Assembly (NCBI GenBank): GCA_964398055.1
Contig: CAYNLK010000002.1
Span: 196,228 to 260,227, forward strand
Source: CAYNLK01 sp964398055
Lineage (GTDB): Bacteria > Chloroflexota > Anaerolineae > 4572-78 > J111
DNA: 64,000 nt
Direction of reading: 5' to 3'
The notes beneath the pieces were generated by a model that saw nothing but the letters and a program-made list of their open reading frames with translations, was not told where the DNA came from and did not search any database. A program made the translations under genes and the position numbers. Below are positions 44,941 through 53,436 of this stretch, in pieces (within the stretch, counting starts at the first letter, position 1; each line of letters starts with the position of its first letter).

Positions 44941-45211
44941 AAGCTGCAATTTCGATTGCAAGAGTTATTGATAAGTTTAACCAACGATATTGTGGCACAA
45001 AGCAAGCCTGACCACAAATCTCGAAATCTTCGCAGAATAGTCCACTGGCTTGAGTTGGGTTAAGCTGATATATAAGCGGAGCAGTGGCGCTTCTTGTACT
45101 TCAACTACCTCCGGTTATCAAAAGATCGCCCGAATTTTGGCCAATAATGTAGTAAAATTGAGGAACCGGTGTATTACTTATTAAAGCATCTTTTATCTGG
45201 GCCCAGGTGGA

Positions 45212-45796
45212 TTGCTGATCTTACCATTAATCGTCACTATCGACACTGAAGGACCGACGCAGGATAATAACTGCGCCCCTTCGGCAGAGTTGGATTTTGC
45301 TGAACTCTTCCGCCAATACTACGCGCGAATTTACAACTATGTGCGCTACCGGGTTGATGCGCAGGAGGACGCCGAAGATTTGGTGGGGGTTGTTTTTGAA
45401 AAAGCATATGCTCACCGCGCCCAGTTTGACGCCGGTAAAGGCGCCTTTTCAACCTGGCTCTTTCGAATTGCCCATAATGCGCTGGCTAATTATTATCGCA
45501 CCCGCCAGCGCCGGGCCGGTTGGGAGATCGGCGAAGAGTTGCCGGCTGATCTGATTACCGCCGAAGCCCTGCCGGAAACGGAGTTGATCCGGCATGAACA
45601 AATTAGCCAGTTATTACAAGGTTTGGCGCAGCTCAGTGAGCGGGATCGTGAAGTTATCAGTCTAAAATTTGCCGGCCGCTTGAGTAATAAAGAAATTAGC
45701 CAAATTATGGATTTAAAGGAAAAGACGGTGAGCGTTGTACTCCTACGGGCAATGCGCCGTCTGCAAAAAGAGGTCAAGGCAGAGGGAACCTCATGA
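45212..45796 (+). CDS. ECF-type RNA polymerase sigma factor
   Basis: A protein of up to 194 residues with sigma region 2 (about 30-95: ELFRQYYARIYNYVRYRVDAQEDAEDLVGVVFEKAY ... FSTWLFRIAHNALANYYR) and region 4 (about 130-185: LSERDREVISLKFAGRLSNKEISQIMDLKEKTVSVVLLRAMRRLQ). The start is uncertain: TTG 45212 comes directly after AGGTGG and no ATG is available before region 2. The stop overlaps the next gene (ATGA), which is the usual arrangement for a sigma/anti-sigma pair. Confidence 0.88.
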   Translation: MLILPLIVTIDTEGPTQDNNCAPSAELDFAELFRQYYARIYNYVRYRVDAQEDAEDLVGVVFEKAYAHRAQFDAGKGAFSTWLFRIAHNALANYYRTRQRRAGWEIGEELPADLITAEALPETELIRHEQISQLLQGLAQLSERDREVISLKFAGRLSNKEISQIMDLKEKTVSVVLLRAMRRLQKEVKAEGTS

Positions 45797-46740
45797 ACGA
45801 ACAGCAACTGGCCGGTCTCTTTTCTGAACAACTTGACCGCCTGCTTCAGGGCCAGGAAGTCACGCTTCCGGCCGAGGCCGCTGAACTGCACGAGTTGCTG
45901 GGGCTGGGGCAGCAGTTTACCCAGATTAGTTTTCAGCCCAGCGTGGCAGCCCAGGCTGCTTTTGTGGCGCAATTGATCGCCTGGTTTGGAGTTGGCGCGG
46001 CCACAGGCTCATCCATCATTGGGGGGTTATCAAAGTTGTGGGTTATCGGGCTGAGTATTGCAGCCGCAACCATAGGCGCCGGGGTAGGGCTATCGCTGCT
46101 GGCCGTTACCGTTTTGAATACACCAGAATTTGATAACACGCCCCAGCCAACCGCTACAGAAATACCGGCCTCAGCCCCGCAGCTAGAAACCACAGACAGC
46201 TCAGAACCGCCGGATATAAGCCCTACGGCCACAACCCCCGTAACCGCTACCGCGCCGCCGCGAACCCCCGCTTCAAAAGGCGATGTGTTGTCTCCGCCAA
46301 AAACAGCTACGGTTTCTCCCGCAAGCTCGCTCGGCGAAACAATTTCGTTGCCGGAGTTAGCTTTAACCGCAACGCCTGAACCCGGCTCGGAACCCAAAGC
46401 TGCTGCTGATGAACAACCCCCTACCGCACACGAGACTCCGGCGCACGAGGGTGAGCATAAACAGCCTGATCTTGATAATGAAGACAACGGTGAGACCCCG
46501 CCCCGGAATGGCGACCTTGATCGGGGCCACGGTAACGACCCCGATGGATATGATGAAGATAATCCCGGCCGAAGCAATGGCCTGCCCGATGAGGCCCAAG
46601 GCCAGCCGGGCCAAAAGGAACAACCTCAAAAACCGGGCAATGCCCCTGGCAATTTTTTTGGCGGTGGCGGCAGCGGCGGCGGCGGCGGCCAGGGCAGCGG
46701 TGGTGGTTATGGAGGCGGTGATGGCCGTCGTGGCAGGTAA
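45793..46740 (+). CDS. Putative membrane-anchored anti-sigma factor with long disordered outer part
   Basis: A 315-residue protein. A cytoplasmic helical N-terminus (1-75, MNEQQLAGLFSEQLDRLLQGQE...) could bind the sigma factor. One membrane segment follows (about 85-112). The remaining 200 residues are low complexity: Thr/Pro/Glu-rich, then Asp/Asn-rich, ending in a Gly-rich tail (FFGGGGSGGGGGQGSGGGYGGG). Its start overlaps the sigma gene stop by 4 bp. No ZAS zinc motif is present, so the anti-sigma role is inferred from position and topology. Confidence 0.6.
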   Translation: MNEQQLAGLFSEQLDRLLQGQEVTLPAEAAELHELLGLGQQFTQISFQPSVAAQAAFVAQLIAWFGVGAATGSSIIGGLSKLWVIGLSIAAATIGAGVGLSLLAVTVLNTPEFDNTPQPTATEIPASAPQLETTDSSEPPDISPTATTPVTATAPPRTPASKGDVLSPPKTATVSPASSLGETISLPELALTATPEPGSEPKAAADEQPPTAHETPAHEGEHKQPDLDNEDNGETPPRNGDLDRGHGNDPDGYDEDNPGRSNGLPDEAQGQPGQKEQPQKPGNAPGNFFGGGGSGGGGGQGSGGGYGGGDGRRGR

Positions 46741-46767
46741 CAACCACAACAAATCGAGGTTAACCTG

Positions 46768-47031
46768 ATGACTTTTTTAACTAAACCGGAAAGAATAAGA
46801 GTTGTAGAAAAAACAGAGAGTAGCCAAGATGACCAAAATGGTACCGATACGACAAATGCAAAAGGCAAATCTCATTCACTTGTAGGTTTCTGTCCCAACA
46901 CTGAAAAATGGCTGCCCATAGCAGATTCTAATCAACGCTTCTTCTCTATTCCAGGCGGTCAGGCGACTTGGTGGCATTGCTCCAAGTGTTGGGGTTGGCA
47001 TATCCTTATTAAAAGTATAAATCGGGTATAA
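46768..47031 (+). CDS. Small uncharacterised protein with CxxC
   Basis: An 87-residue protein. The N-terminal half is charged (KTESSQDDQNGTDTT). The C-terminal half has SLVGFCPNTEKWLPIADSNQRFFSIPGG and WWHCSKCWGWHILIKS, which may hold a small metal or redox site. A GAGG ribosome site is present before ATG 46768. It is AT-richer than its neighbours. It lies between the anti-sigma gene and the secreted protein gene, so it belongs to the same transcript. The family is not recognised. Confidence 0.5.
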   Translation: MTFLTKPERIRVVEKTESSQDDQNGTDTTNAKGKSHSLVGFCPNTEKWLPIADSNQRFFSIPGGQATWWHCSKCWGWHILIKSINRV

Positions 47032-47061
47032 ACTATTATTTTTCTAAAAGGAGTTTACAAA

Positions 47062-47922
47062 ATGTTACTCAAAAAGATTAAGTTTATTCTCACATTATCT
47101 ACTATCTTATTGTTAAGTATTGTTTCTGTGGCCCAGGCGGCCCCGCCATTGCAAGAAGGCGCTCAAGAAGAGAACGCTTCGCTAGGTGAAACGCTTGACC
47201 TGGACGAAGAGGAAGATGCCGGCAGAGGCTACAATCTGGGTACGGTAATGTCTGGGGCTAATGGTGATACAGATGGCGACGCCGGCGACGGCACAGATGA
47301 TGGCACGGATGGCGACACGAACGGTGACACGGATGATAGCGATGGTATTGACGACGGTACCATGCAGCATCCGGTGGCCAGCGCGTTAGCCAGCTTCTTT
47401 GAGGTGGATTATGAGGAAGTATTCTCTCTGCATGAAGAAGGCTACGGCTTTGGCGAAATTGCCTTTGCCTACTTCTTTGCCGACATGACCGGTATGAGCG
47501 AAGAGGAACTGTTGCAAGCCGCCCACGAATCTGGCTGGGGCAACGTGCTAAAAGAGAACGGCATTCACCCCGGCTCTATTGGCGGTAGAGTGAAAAGCTG
47601 GCCTGAAAACCGCAACGGAGATGATGTGGAAGAAGAGACCGAGTTGGAAGGCAGCGAAGATGCTGGTCCGCCCGAACATGCCGGTCCGCCTGCCGGAGTA
47701 GGCGGACGGCCTGACCATGCCGGTCCGCCCGCAGGCGTTTCCCCTGGAAACTTTGCCGGCCCCGGCGGCGGCGGTGAAGACGGCAGCAATGGCCGCGCCG
47801 GTGACGGCAACGGTGGCGGCAACGGCGCAGTGGGTCGGCCCAGTGACGCCGGTGGTCCTGGTGGCAGTGCAGGCAACGGCGGCGGTGGCAATCAAGGCGG
47901 CCGCGGCGGTGGACGCCCCTAG
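47062..47922 (+). CDS. Secreted acidic and Gly/Pro-rich protein
   Basis: A 286-residue exported protein with a signal peptide (1-28, ...VAQA). An Asp/Gly/Thr run (about 70-105, GDTDGDAGDGTDDGTDGD) resembles calcium-binding acidic repeats. A folded part follows (about 107-180: VASALASFFEVDYEEVFSLHEEGYGFGEIAFAYFFAD), then HAGPPAG repeats and a Gly/Asn-rich end. SD AGGAG precedes ATG 47062. The Gly-rich ending matches the anti-sigma protein of the same cluster. It is probably a cell-envelope or matrix protein under control of the neighbouring ECF sigma factor, which is an inference. Confidence 0.7.
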   Translation: MLLKKIKFILTLSTILLLSIVSVAQAAPPLQEGAQEENASLGETLDLDEEEDAGRGYNLGTVMSGANGDTDGDAGDGTDDGTDGDTNGDTDDSDGIDDGTMQHPVASALASFFEVDYEEVFSLHEEGYGFGEIAFAYFFADMTGMSEEELLQAAHESGWGNVLKENGIHPGSIGGRVKSWPENRNGDDVEEETELEGSEDAGPPEHAGPPAGVGGRPDHAGPPAGVSPGNFAGPGGGGEDGSNGRAGDGNGGGNGAVGRPSDAGGPGGSAGNGGGGNQGGRGGGRP

Positions 47923-47951
47923 CCATCTCGCCTGGAAGTAAGCGTGTAATG

Positions 47952-47983
47952 TAGGGAGCAGCTCTAAGAGCTGCTCCCTATTT
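47952..47983 (+). terminator. Intrinsic terminator after the sigma/secreted protein operon
   Basis: TAGGGAGCAGCTC-TAA-GAGCTGCTCCCTA-TTT: a perfect 13-bp stem with a 3-nt loop and a short T tail. Confidence 0.8.
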
Positions 47984-48052
47984 AAACTTGAAAAGTTGTA
48001 AATAGTATCGCGTTATTGTGACCCATCCTCCCCAGTTGATATGGAGCAATCA

Positions 48053-49615
48053 ATGAGTAACTGTAAGCAATCAACCGCTTACATTCATCGCCAAGCCAGT
48101 TTGTTAAAGGCGCTGTTATTGAGCGCGGTCTTAATTACCGGCTGCGCTTCTTTTTCTGTTACCCGGCCAACAAATGAGCCAATGGCTGTTGCCCCCACCG
48201 TTGGGGTAGTGGTTGAGGTAGAAGCAACACCTGTCCCGGAAATACCCCCGCCAACAGCCACAGTCGCCCCTCTGCCCTCCTCAACTCAAGCCCAGCCGGC
48301 CGCCGATGCTCAAAACAATACCGGCGACTCGCTGCCCGGCCAAACCGAAGACCAGGGGACAGCGGAACGCAGCGAGCCGGAAATCGGCGAAATCACGTTT
48401 GCCCTGGGCGTAACCGAGGACAACCAACCCGTTGTCCCCGGTCTTATCTTTTCCAAAGGCATCACTCAGGTTCACGCCCTTTTTGAATATCAAAATATGT
48501 CGCCTGATTATACCTGGGAGCGAGTCTGGTATTTAAACGACCGGGAAGTATCCAGAAGCGCCGGCCCCTGGACCGGCCCGAAAAACGGCATGTTCAACTA
48601 TTTTATCAATAACAGCAACAAACCGCTCCCTGCCGGAAACTGGATGCTGGAAATTCACGTAGCAGGCAAATTACACGCCCTGGGTGTGTTCATCATTGAT
48701 GACAACCCGGCGGCTGTAGATGCCGAAACTGAACCTGAGACGGTCTCCAACTTGAACCGGCTTTACCGGCTGGCCTACACCAAATGTGATGGCAACCATC
48801 ACAACATTTATGTGGCCGATACCAACGGTCACAACCAACAGCTCATTGTGACCCGGGGGGCCGGGCCAGGTTGGAGTCCCGACGGCGGCGTTATTTTCTT
48901 TTACGGCGAAGAGGGGGTTGACCGGCAAAGGCGCGATGGCCTTGAGTACGTTTTCAACGGTATTAGCAACGGTATTGTAGCCGTGGGCGCTTCGCCGCTG
49001 CCGGTCAGTATTAACCAGCTCAGGCTGTTTCAGGGTAATGCCTGGAAACAGGCCTCGGCTCGTTGGGCCAGCGTATCGCCCGATGGCACCATGGTAGCCT
49101 TTGATGCCCGGCCCGGCGGCGATTACCGCATTTACTTTTTAGGCGCGGGGGTCAACGAGCAGCAGTTTCGTATTGAAATTCCCGGCGAGCAGGCTGACTG
49201 GTCACCCGACAGCCAGAGAATTGTCTACCGCTCCGGACGGGATGGCAAAACCGGCATCTGGATTTCAAACCGGGACGACAGTAATCCCCTACGAATTACC
49301 GACGGCGGCAGCGATTCCTTTCCGGCCTGGTCTCCCGATGGCGCCGCCATTGCTTTTAGCCGCGATGACGGCGGCAACGTAGACATTTACGCGGTTAATG
49401 TTGACGGCAGCAATCTGCGCCGGCTTACCACCGCGCCTGGTCACGATTCCTTACCTACCTATGCCCCCAACGGTGATATCATCTTTCGCAGCGCCCGCAC
49501 CGGCAGTTGGGGTATCTGGAAAATGAAAGGCGACGGCTCGGAACAAACTGAAATCATCCCCAACACCTGCGTCGGCAATGATTGGGCTTACAGCAGAATG
49601 GATGTGTCGTATTGA
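48053..49615 (+). CDS. TolB-like lipoprotein with PD40 beta-propeller repeats
   Basis: A 520-residue protein with an N-terminal signal sequence and lipobox LITGC (Cys about residue 31), then a Pro/Thr-rich linker, a beta-sandwich region (about 105-220) and five WD40-like PD40 repeats (about 240-515, e.g. WSPDSQRIVYRSGRDGKTGIW and WSPDGAAIAFSRDDGGNVDIYAVN). Such propellers bind proteins or peptides at the cell surface. The start is ATG 48053 behind GGAGC; an in-frame ATG at 48041 is also possible. It follows the terminator of the sigma cluster and has no recognised enzyme function. Confidence 0.8.
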   Translation: MSNCKQSTAYIHRQASLLKALLLSAVLITGCASFSVTRPTNEPMAVAPTVGVVVEVEATPVPEIPPPTATVAPLPSSTQAQPAADAQNNTGDSLPGQTEDQGTAERSEPEIGEITFALGVTEDNQPVVPGLIFSKGITQVHALFEYQNMSPDYTWERVWYLNDREVSRSAGPWTGPKNGMFNYFINNSNKPLPAGNWMLEIHVAGKLHALGVFIIDDNPAAVDAETEPETVSNLNRLYRLAYTKCDGNHHNIYVADTNGHNQQLIVTRGAGPGWSPDGGVIFFYGEEGVDRQRRDGLEYVFNGISNGIVAVGASPLPVSINQLRLFQGNAWKQASARWASVSPDGTMVAFDARPGGDYRIYFLGAGVNEQQFRIEIPGEQADWSPDSQRIVYRSGRDGKTGIWISNRDDSNPLRITDGGSDSFPAWSPDGAAIAFSRDDGGNVDIYAVNVDGSNLRRLTTAPGHDSLPTYAPNGDIIFRSARTGSWGIWKMKGDGSEQTEIIPNTCVGNDWAYSRMDVSY

Positions 49616-49836
49616 GAAAGGCAATGGAGTCCGGTATACTCTGCTGGTTTTTTATGTCTATATGGTCTAAATACTTCAGAAATGCTGTTTGATCCAAAAA
49701 AGTACCAAAGTACCAGCATCATTTTTTCAAATTAGCAGTCTTTTAAAGTGGAGAGCTAAGATATTTTGTTCTGCAAAACAGCAGACATAGCCGGGAGAGT
49801 TCGAGACGTCAGCCAGAAAGGAGCAAGCCGTCAGTT
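49616..49836. other. Spacer, nothing recognised
   Basis: AT-rich spacer between the TolB-like and TadE-like genes. A CCAAAAAAGTACCAAAGTACCAG direct repeat is visible near 49694-49714. No promoter or gene is convincing. Confidence 0.4.
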
Positions 49837-51171
49837 ATGCTTAGGAACATCAAACAGAAAGTGAGTCCAAAATTGGGACAACGCGGCCAGAGCCTGGTGG
49901 AGATGGCTATTGCCGCGCCGCTGTTGATCTTGATGCTCATTGGGGTCTTTGAAGTCGGTTGGGCCATCCGGGGCTATTTGGTCCTTTCCAACGTCAACCG
50001 GGAGTCGGTTCGCTATGCGGTCAAGGCCGGTACGCTTGATTTCTCCACCCGAAATCCGGCCATTATTGGTTATGATAAAGTATTATCCCATACTACCGCC
50101 AGCCTGTCCCGGCAGTTACCGCTTGAATACCTGGGCGACAACCCCAATTCCAGCGTCATTATGTCCCATCTGGTCGCCGACACCGGCTATCCGTGCGTTC
50201 GATATCAGGGCGGCGCGCCCAGGGTGCCGTATGAATTTGACCCGGCTTGTGACTGCACCGTCGATGATCCCAATCACCCCCAATGGTTTACTCGGGATGA
50301 TTTGGTGCTCCATCCGGGTCTGCCCGGTTATGCCTACTATGCCCAAACTTATGGCCTGAGCCGGACTACTCGCCTGGGCGGGGGCAATTACCAGGTTGCG
50401 GCCGATAAACTCAAGGTTGAGAACAATCGTTTCAACTGCACCGTTCTAAAAACCGGTTCGAGTGGGGAACTGTCCAGCAACAATATGTTCATTGCCGAAG
50501 CCTTTTACGACCAGCCCCAAATCTTCGGCGTGCCCTTTATCTCCAACCGGCTGACCGATCCTATTCCTTTCTACGCCCACACGGCCATGCGCATTGTCTG
50601 CGCCAGAGATGGCTGTAGCGATGCAGTTGGCCCGGCCTGTGAGGTTTACCCGATTACTTTCCACGACGGCATCTTTGACAACCCGGCTAATCCTCTGCCC
50701 GGTCAGGCCATCGATGCCTTTGAAGGCGATGGTGAAGGTAACTTTGGCTGGTTGAACTGGAACCCCGGCGACAATAGCAACGGTTACATCATCGAGGAAC
50801 TGTTTAACCCCCGCTTGGCTACGCACGATTTTGTGGGTCTCACCCCGCCTCCTGGCCTCAACCCTGATCCAACCAATACCAGGCTCAACCAAGGCGACTG
50901 GGTTTCTGGCAGCACCGGGGTTAGTAACTCTTCCGGCGTGCAGCAGCAGTTGGCCAATCTGGAAGGAAAAACCATCCGGGTGCCGATTTATAATACCGCC
51001 AGCAGTACCGGTTCCAATAAGGGGTATCACATCTCTCACTTTGCCCTCATCACCATCAATCGAGTTTGTTTACCCTCGAACCAGTGCGGCCAAAATCTCA
51101 ACCTGAACGGCAGTGACAAAGCCATCTTTGCCACCTTTGTGGGTTATGATGACGAAGCTTGTATGGAGTAG
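49837..51171 (+). CDS. TadE/TadG-like pilus-assembly pseudopilin protein
   Basis: A 444-residue protein. The N-terminal motif GQRGQSLVEMAIAAPLLILMLIGVFEVGWAI (about 17-46) is a TadE domain: a class III-type cleavage region followed by the pilin-like membrane helix with its glutamate. The long remainder (50-444) is extracellular and has several Cys pairs. TadE-like proteins are minor pilins or anchors of tight-adherence systems. No tad ATPase or other tad gene is nearby. The ribosome site AAGGAG is 13 nt from ATG, longer than usual. Confidence 0.75.
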   Translation: MLRNIKQKVSPKLGQRGQSLVEMAIAAPLLILMLIGVFEVGWAIRGYLVLSNVNRESVRYAVKAGTLDFSTRNPAIIGYDKVLSHTTASLSRQLPLEYLGDNPNSSVIMSHLVADTGYPCVRYQGGAPRVPYEFDPACDCTVDDPNHPQWFTRDDLVLHPGLPGYAYYAQTYGLSRTTRLGGGNYQVAADKLKVENNRFNCTVLKTGSSGELSSNNMFIAEAFYDQPQIFGVPFISNRLTDPIPFYAHTAMRIVCARDGCSDAVGPACEVYPITFHDGIFDNPANPLPGQAIDAFEGDGEGNFGWLNWNPGDNSNGYIIEELFNPRLATHDFVGLTPPPGLNPDPTNTRLNQGDWVSGSTGVSNSSGVQQQLANLEGKTIRVPIYNTASSTGSNKGYHISHFALITINRVCLPSNQCGQNLNLNGSDKAIFATFVGYDDEACME

Positions 51172-51205
51172 TTCCCTCCAGTTTTAGCAGACTTCATCGG
51201 AACTA

Positions 51206-51244
51206 AAGGGCCGGGCGTTTACAGATACAAAGCGCCCGGCCCTT
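51206..51244. terminator. Terminator hairpin after the TadE-like gene
   Basis: AAGGGCCGGGCG, 15 nt, CGCCCGGCCCTT: a perfect 12-bp stem 35 bp after the stop. The T-run afterwards is weak (ATTTATTT). Confidence 0.7.
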
Positions 51245-51254
51245 ATTTATTTGG

Positions 51255-51355
51255 AGTCTCAGTAGATCCAAAATTGCCGTAGATGGGCATCCCTATGCCC
51301 ACCCGCAGAGGCATAGGGATGCCTCTGCTACCAAAAAATTGGATCTACTGAGACT
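51255..51355. repeat. 101-bp element with 17-bp perfect terminal inverted repeats and a nested palindrome
   Basis: AGTCTCAGTAGATCCAA (51255-51271) and its exact complement (51339-51355) enclose GGGCATCCCTATGCC...GGCATAGGGATGCC, another inverted repeat. It may be a MITE or repeat pair; no clear target duplication is seen. Confidence 0.7.
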
Positions 51356-51456
51356 ATCAGTAAGTTCCTCTTTTGAGGAGCGTTCATTATTTAGCAACGA
51401 TGAGCGGCTGTAGAGCCGCCTGGCTATATGTTGCTCCTAAAACCTTGAGCAACTTC

Positions 51457-52536
51457 TCAGGCGACTTCAAGCCCTGTTCCCGCTAAAACTTCTCCCACGA
51501 TCCACATGGATTGGTTTAAGGCAGCGCAACGGGACCGGAAGTTCTTCACTTCGTCAGGCGGCAGGGCAATCAGCAATCCCCCCGAAGTTTCCGGGGTGAA
51601 GAGCAACATCTGCATTTCCAGGGGGATATGGTCGGCAAAGGCAACGTAGGGCCGGTAGGCCGTCTCGTTTTTGTTGGCCCCAGCCGGGAAGAGCCAGGCC
51701 CGGGCCAGTTCTTTAGCGCCGTAGACAAAGGGCAGCGCCTCAAAGTTGAAACGTAGGCGGACCCCACTTCGCGCCGCAATCTCACAGCCATGACCTAAAA
51801 GGCCAAAACCGGTGATGTCGGTCGCGGTATGGAAAACGCCGGCCGTCATCGCCTGGGCCGCGTTCCGATTCAGGTGTAACATTGAGGCAACGGCCTCGGC
51901 CAGGCTGCGCGGCTCGGCCAGATCGGCTTTGAGCGCCGTCGTCACTATCCCCACCCCCAACGGCTTGGTCAGCACCAAGATGTCGCCGGATTGGGCGCTG
52001 CCCTTGGTGGCGACTCGATCAGGCCGGATCAGTCCCATCACGGCCAAACCGTATATCGGCTCGGGCGCGTCAACCGTGTGCCCTCCGGCAATGATGCCTC
52101 CTGCTTCCCGAACTTTTTCTGCGCCGCCGCGGAGAATCTCACCGGCAATTTCAACCGGCATGTCAGCCGGAAAGGCGGCCACGTTCAGCGCCAGTACCAC
52201 CTCTCCGCCCATCGCGTATACATCGCTCATAGCATTGGCGGCGGCTATCGCGCCGTATTCAGCCGGGTTGTCAACAATGGGGGTGAAGAAATCGGTGGTG
52301 AAAATGACAGCCGTGTCGTCGTTGATTTTGTACACGGCGGCATCGTCCGGCGTCTCCAGCCCGACGAGTAGCCTGTCGTCTACCATACCGGCAAATATCT
52401 GTTTGAGTGGACGCATGACCTGCGCCAGGGCTTCTGGACCCCATTTAGCCGCTCAGCCGGCCGCGGCAGTCATCTGGGTGAGCCGCAGCGGTTTGTCTCC
52501 AGTCCACCTAGGCATTGTGCAACTAGCCGTACCCAT
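51457..52536 (-). CDS. selD: Selenophosphate synthetase SelD, itself a selenoprotein
   Basis: A 359-residue enzyme that makes selenophosphate from selenide and ATP. Read from ATG 52536 (GGAG 7 nt upstream), the frame meets UGA at 52453-52455, codon 28, within LTQMTAAAG-U-AAKWGPEAL. This is exactly the position of the catalytic Cys/Sec of SelD (G[CU]AAK). The protein continues with family motifs: TPDDAAV, GGEVVLALNVAAFP, GGHTVDAPEPIYGL and DITGFGLLGHGCE. A stop-only reading gives two useless fragments. The gene ends the selenium operon. UGA recoding needs selA, selB and selC, which are not in the window but must exist if this is right. Confidence 0.93.
52428..52442 (-). promoter_or_regulatory. 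Candidate SECIS hairpin of selD
   Basis: Ten nt after the UGA, GGG (52442-52440) and CCC (52430-52428) can pair around a 9-nt loop starting GU. The stem is short and this is weaker than the other two SECIS candidates. Confidence 0.4.
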
Positions 52537-52570
52537 GTTCCATCTCCATTGGCTTAAAATCCCAAATTGG

Positions 52571-53167
52571 TTATAGGGTGACCACTCTCCCGGCCCCCAA
52601 CATCGTCTCGGCGATGGTGTACATATTGGAGATTTCACCCACCGCAATTTTCTCCTTGAGACCGTAATGTCCCAGACAGGTGCCGCAGGCCAAAATTGCA
52701 ATGCCTGCCTCGCCTAAGCTTTGTAGATCTTCCAGCACTGGCGACCCGTCGACGACCAGCTTGACTCCGCTGTTAAAAAAGATGATCGTGTTGGGTTGGG
52801 GCTTCACTTCACCCAGCGTGTGGAAGAAGCCCCGGCTGAGGATATGGCCCAATTCGTCATCGCCCCGCCCCATGAACTCGCTTGGGATGACCAGCACCAG
52901 GGGACCGCCGATTGGGGCCGCAGCGGGTTGTGGGCTGACTTCCGGCTGTACAACTCCCACGGTGCTAATGTGCAGGCGGTACACGCCGTCACTTTCCACT
53001 TGAGTTTGAACTGTGGCGCCGCTGCTCTCCGCCATCCGGGTAACGTTTTGCCGGGCCGTGTCGTTATCCACAATCGTGGTGACTGTATCGCTTTCTTGGA
53101 GAGCATTGCGGGTCAAAATTACGGGTTGGGGACAGGGCAGTCCCCGAGCATCTACTACTTTTGCCAT
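52571..53167 (-). CDS. yedF: Selenium-metabolism protein YedF
   Basis: A 198-residue protein with an N-terminal TusA-like domain (VVDARGLPCPQPVILTRNAL, Cys in the CPxP motif) and a C-terminal DsrE-like domain (ILACGTCLGHYGLKEKIAVGEISNMYTIAE). This fusion is the YedF type that is phylogenetically tied to organisms making selenoproteins; it probably handles a persulfide or perselenide. SD AGGAG precedes ATG 53167. It lies between DUF3343 and selD. Confidence 0.9.
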   Translation of the reverse strand: MAKVVDARGLPCPQPVILTRNALQESDTVTTIVDNDTARQNVTRMAESSGATVQTQVESDGVYRLHISTVGVVQPEVSPQPAAAPIGGPLVLVIPSEFMGRGDDELGHILSRGFFHTLGEVKPQPNTIIFFNSGVKLVVDGSPVLEDLQSLGEAGIAILACGTCLGHYGLKEKIAVGEISNMYTIAETMLGAGRVVTL

Positions 53168-53178
53168 ATGGGTATCTC

Positions 53179-53436
53179 CTACTTTTTATTTGCTCTGCCT
53201 GTACTATCCGGGATCTGGTGAATTCCCTCTATCTCCACCCGGGCGGCTGCGATGACTTGCCTGGCTGTTTCAATATCGGCCTGGTCGATCCGGATACACA
53301 CCCCGCAGTCGGAGCTGATGTGCCGCGGCACGGGAATCATTTTGCAGGTCAGCCCTTGTTTTTGCAGTAGTTTTTCGAGCCGCATGGCGTGGTTGGTAGA
53401 GTAGACGATGATAACCGCATACTGGTGTTGGCTCAT
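53179..53436 (-). CDS. DUF3343 putative Se/S carrier protein
   Basis: An 85-residue protein of the DUF3343 family with SSDCGVCIRID holding a CxxC pair. DUF3343 genes cluster with selenium genes and cysteine desulfurases, so a selenium or sulfur carrier role is assumed. The start ATG 53434-53436 overlaps the stop of the desulfurase gene by 4 bp (ATGA) and is preceded by AGGAGGAG. Confidence 0.85.
   Translation of the reverse strand: MSQHQYAVIIVYSTNHAMRLEKLLQKQGLTCKMIPVPRHISSDCGVCIRIDQADIETARQVIAAARVEIEGIHQIPDSTGRANKK

Noticed and set aside
52453..52701. A separate short gene ending in ...LTQMTAAAG
   Set aside because: Its end is the N-terminus of SelD up to the Sec codon; the part before ATG 52536 overlaps yedF in another frame and has no ribosome site.
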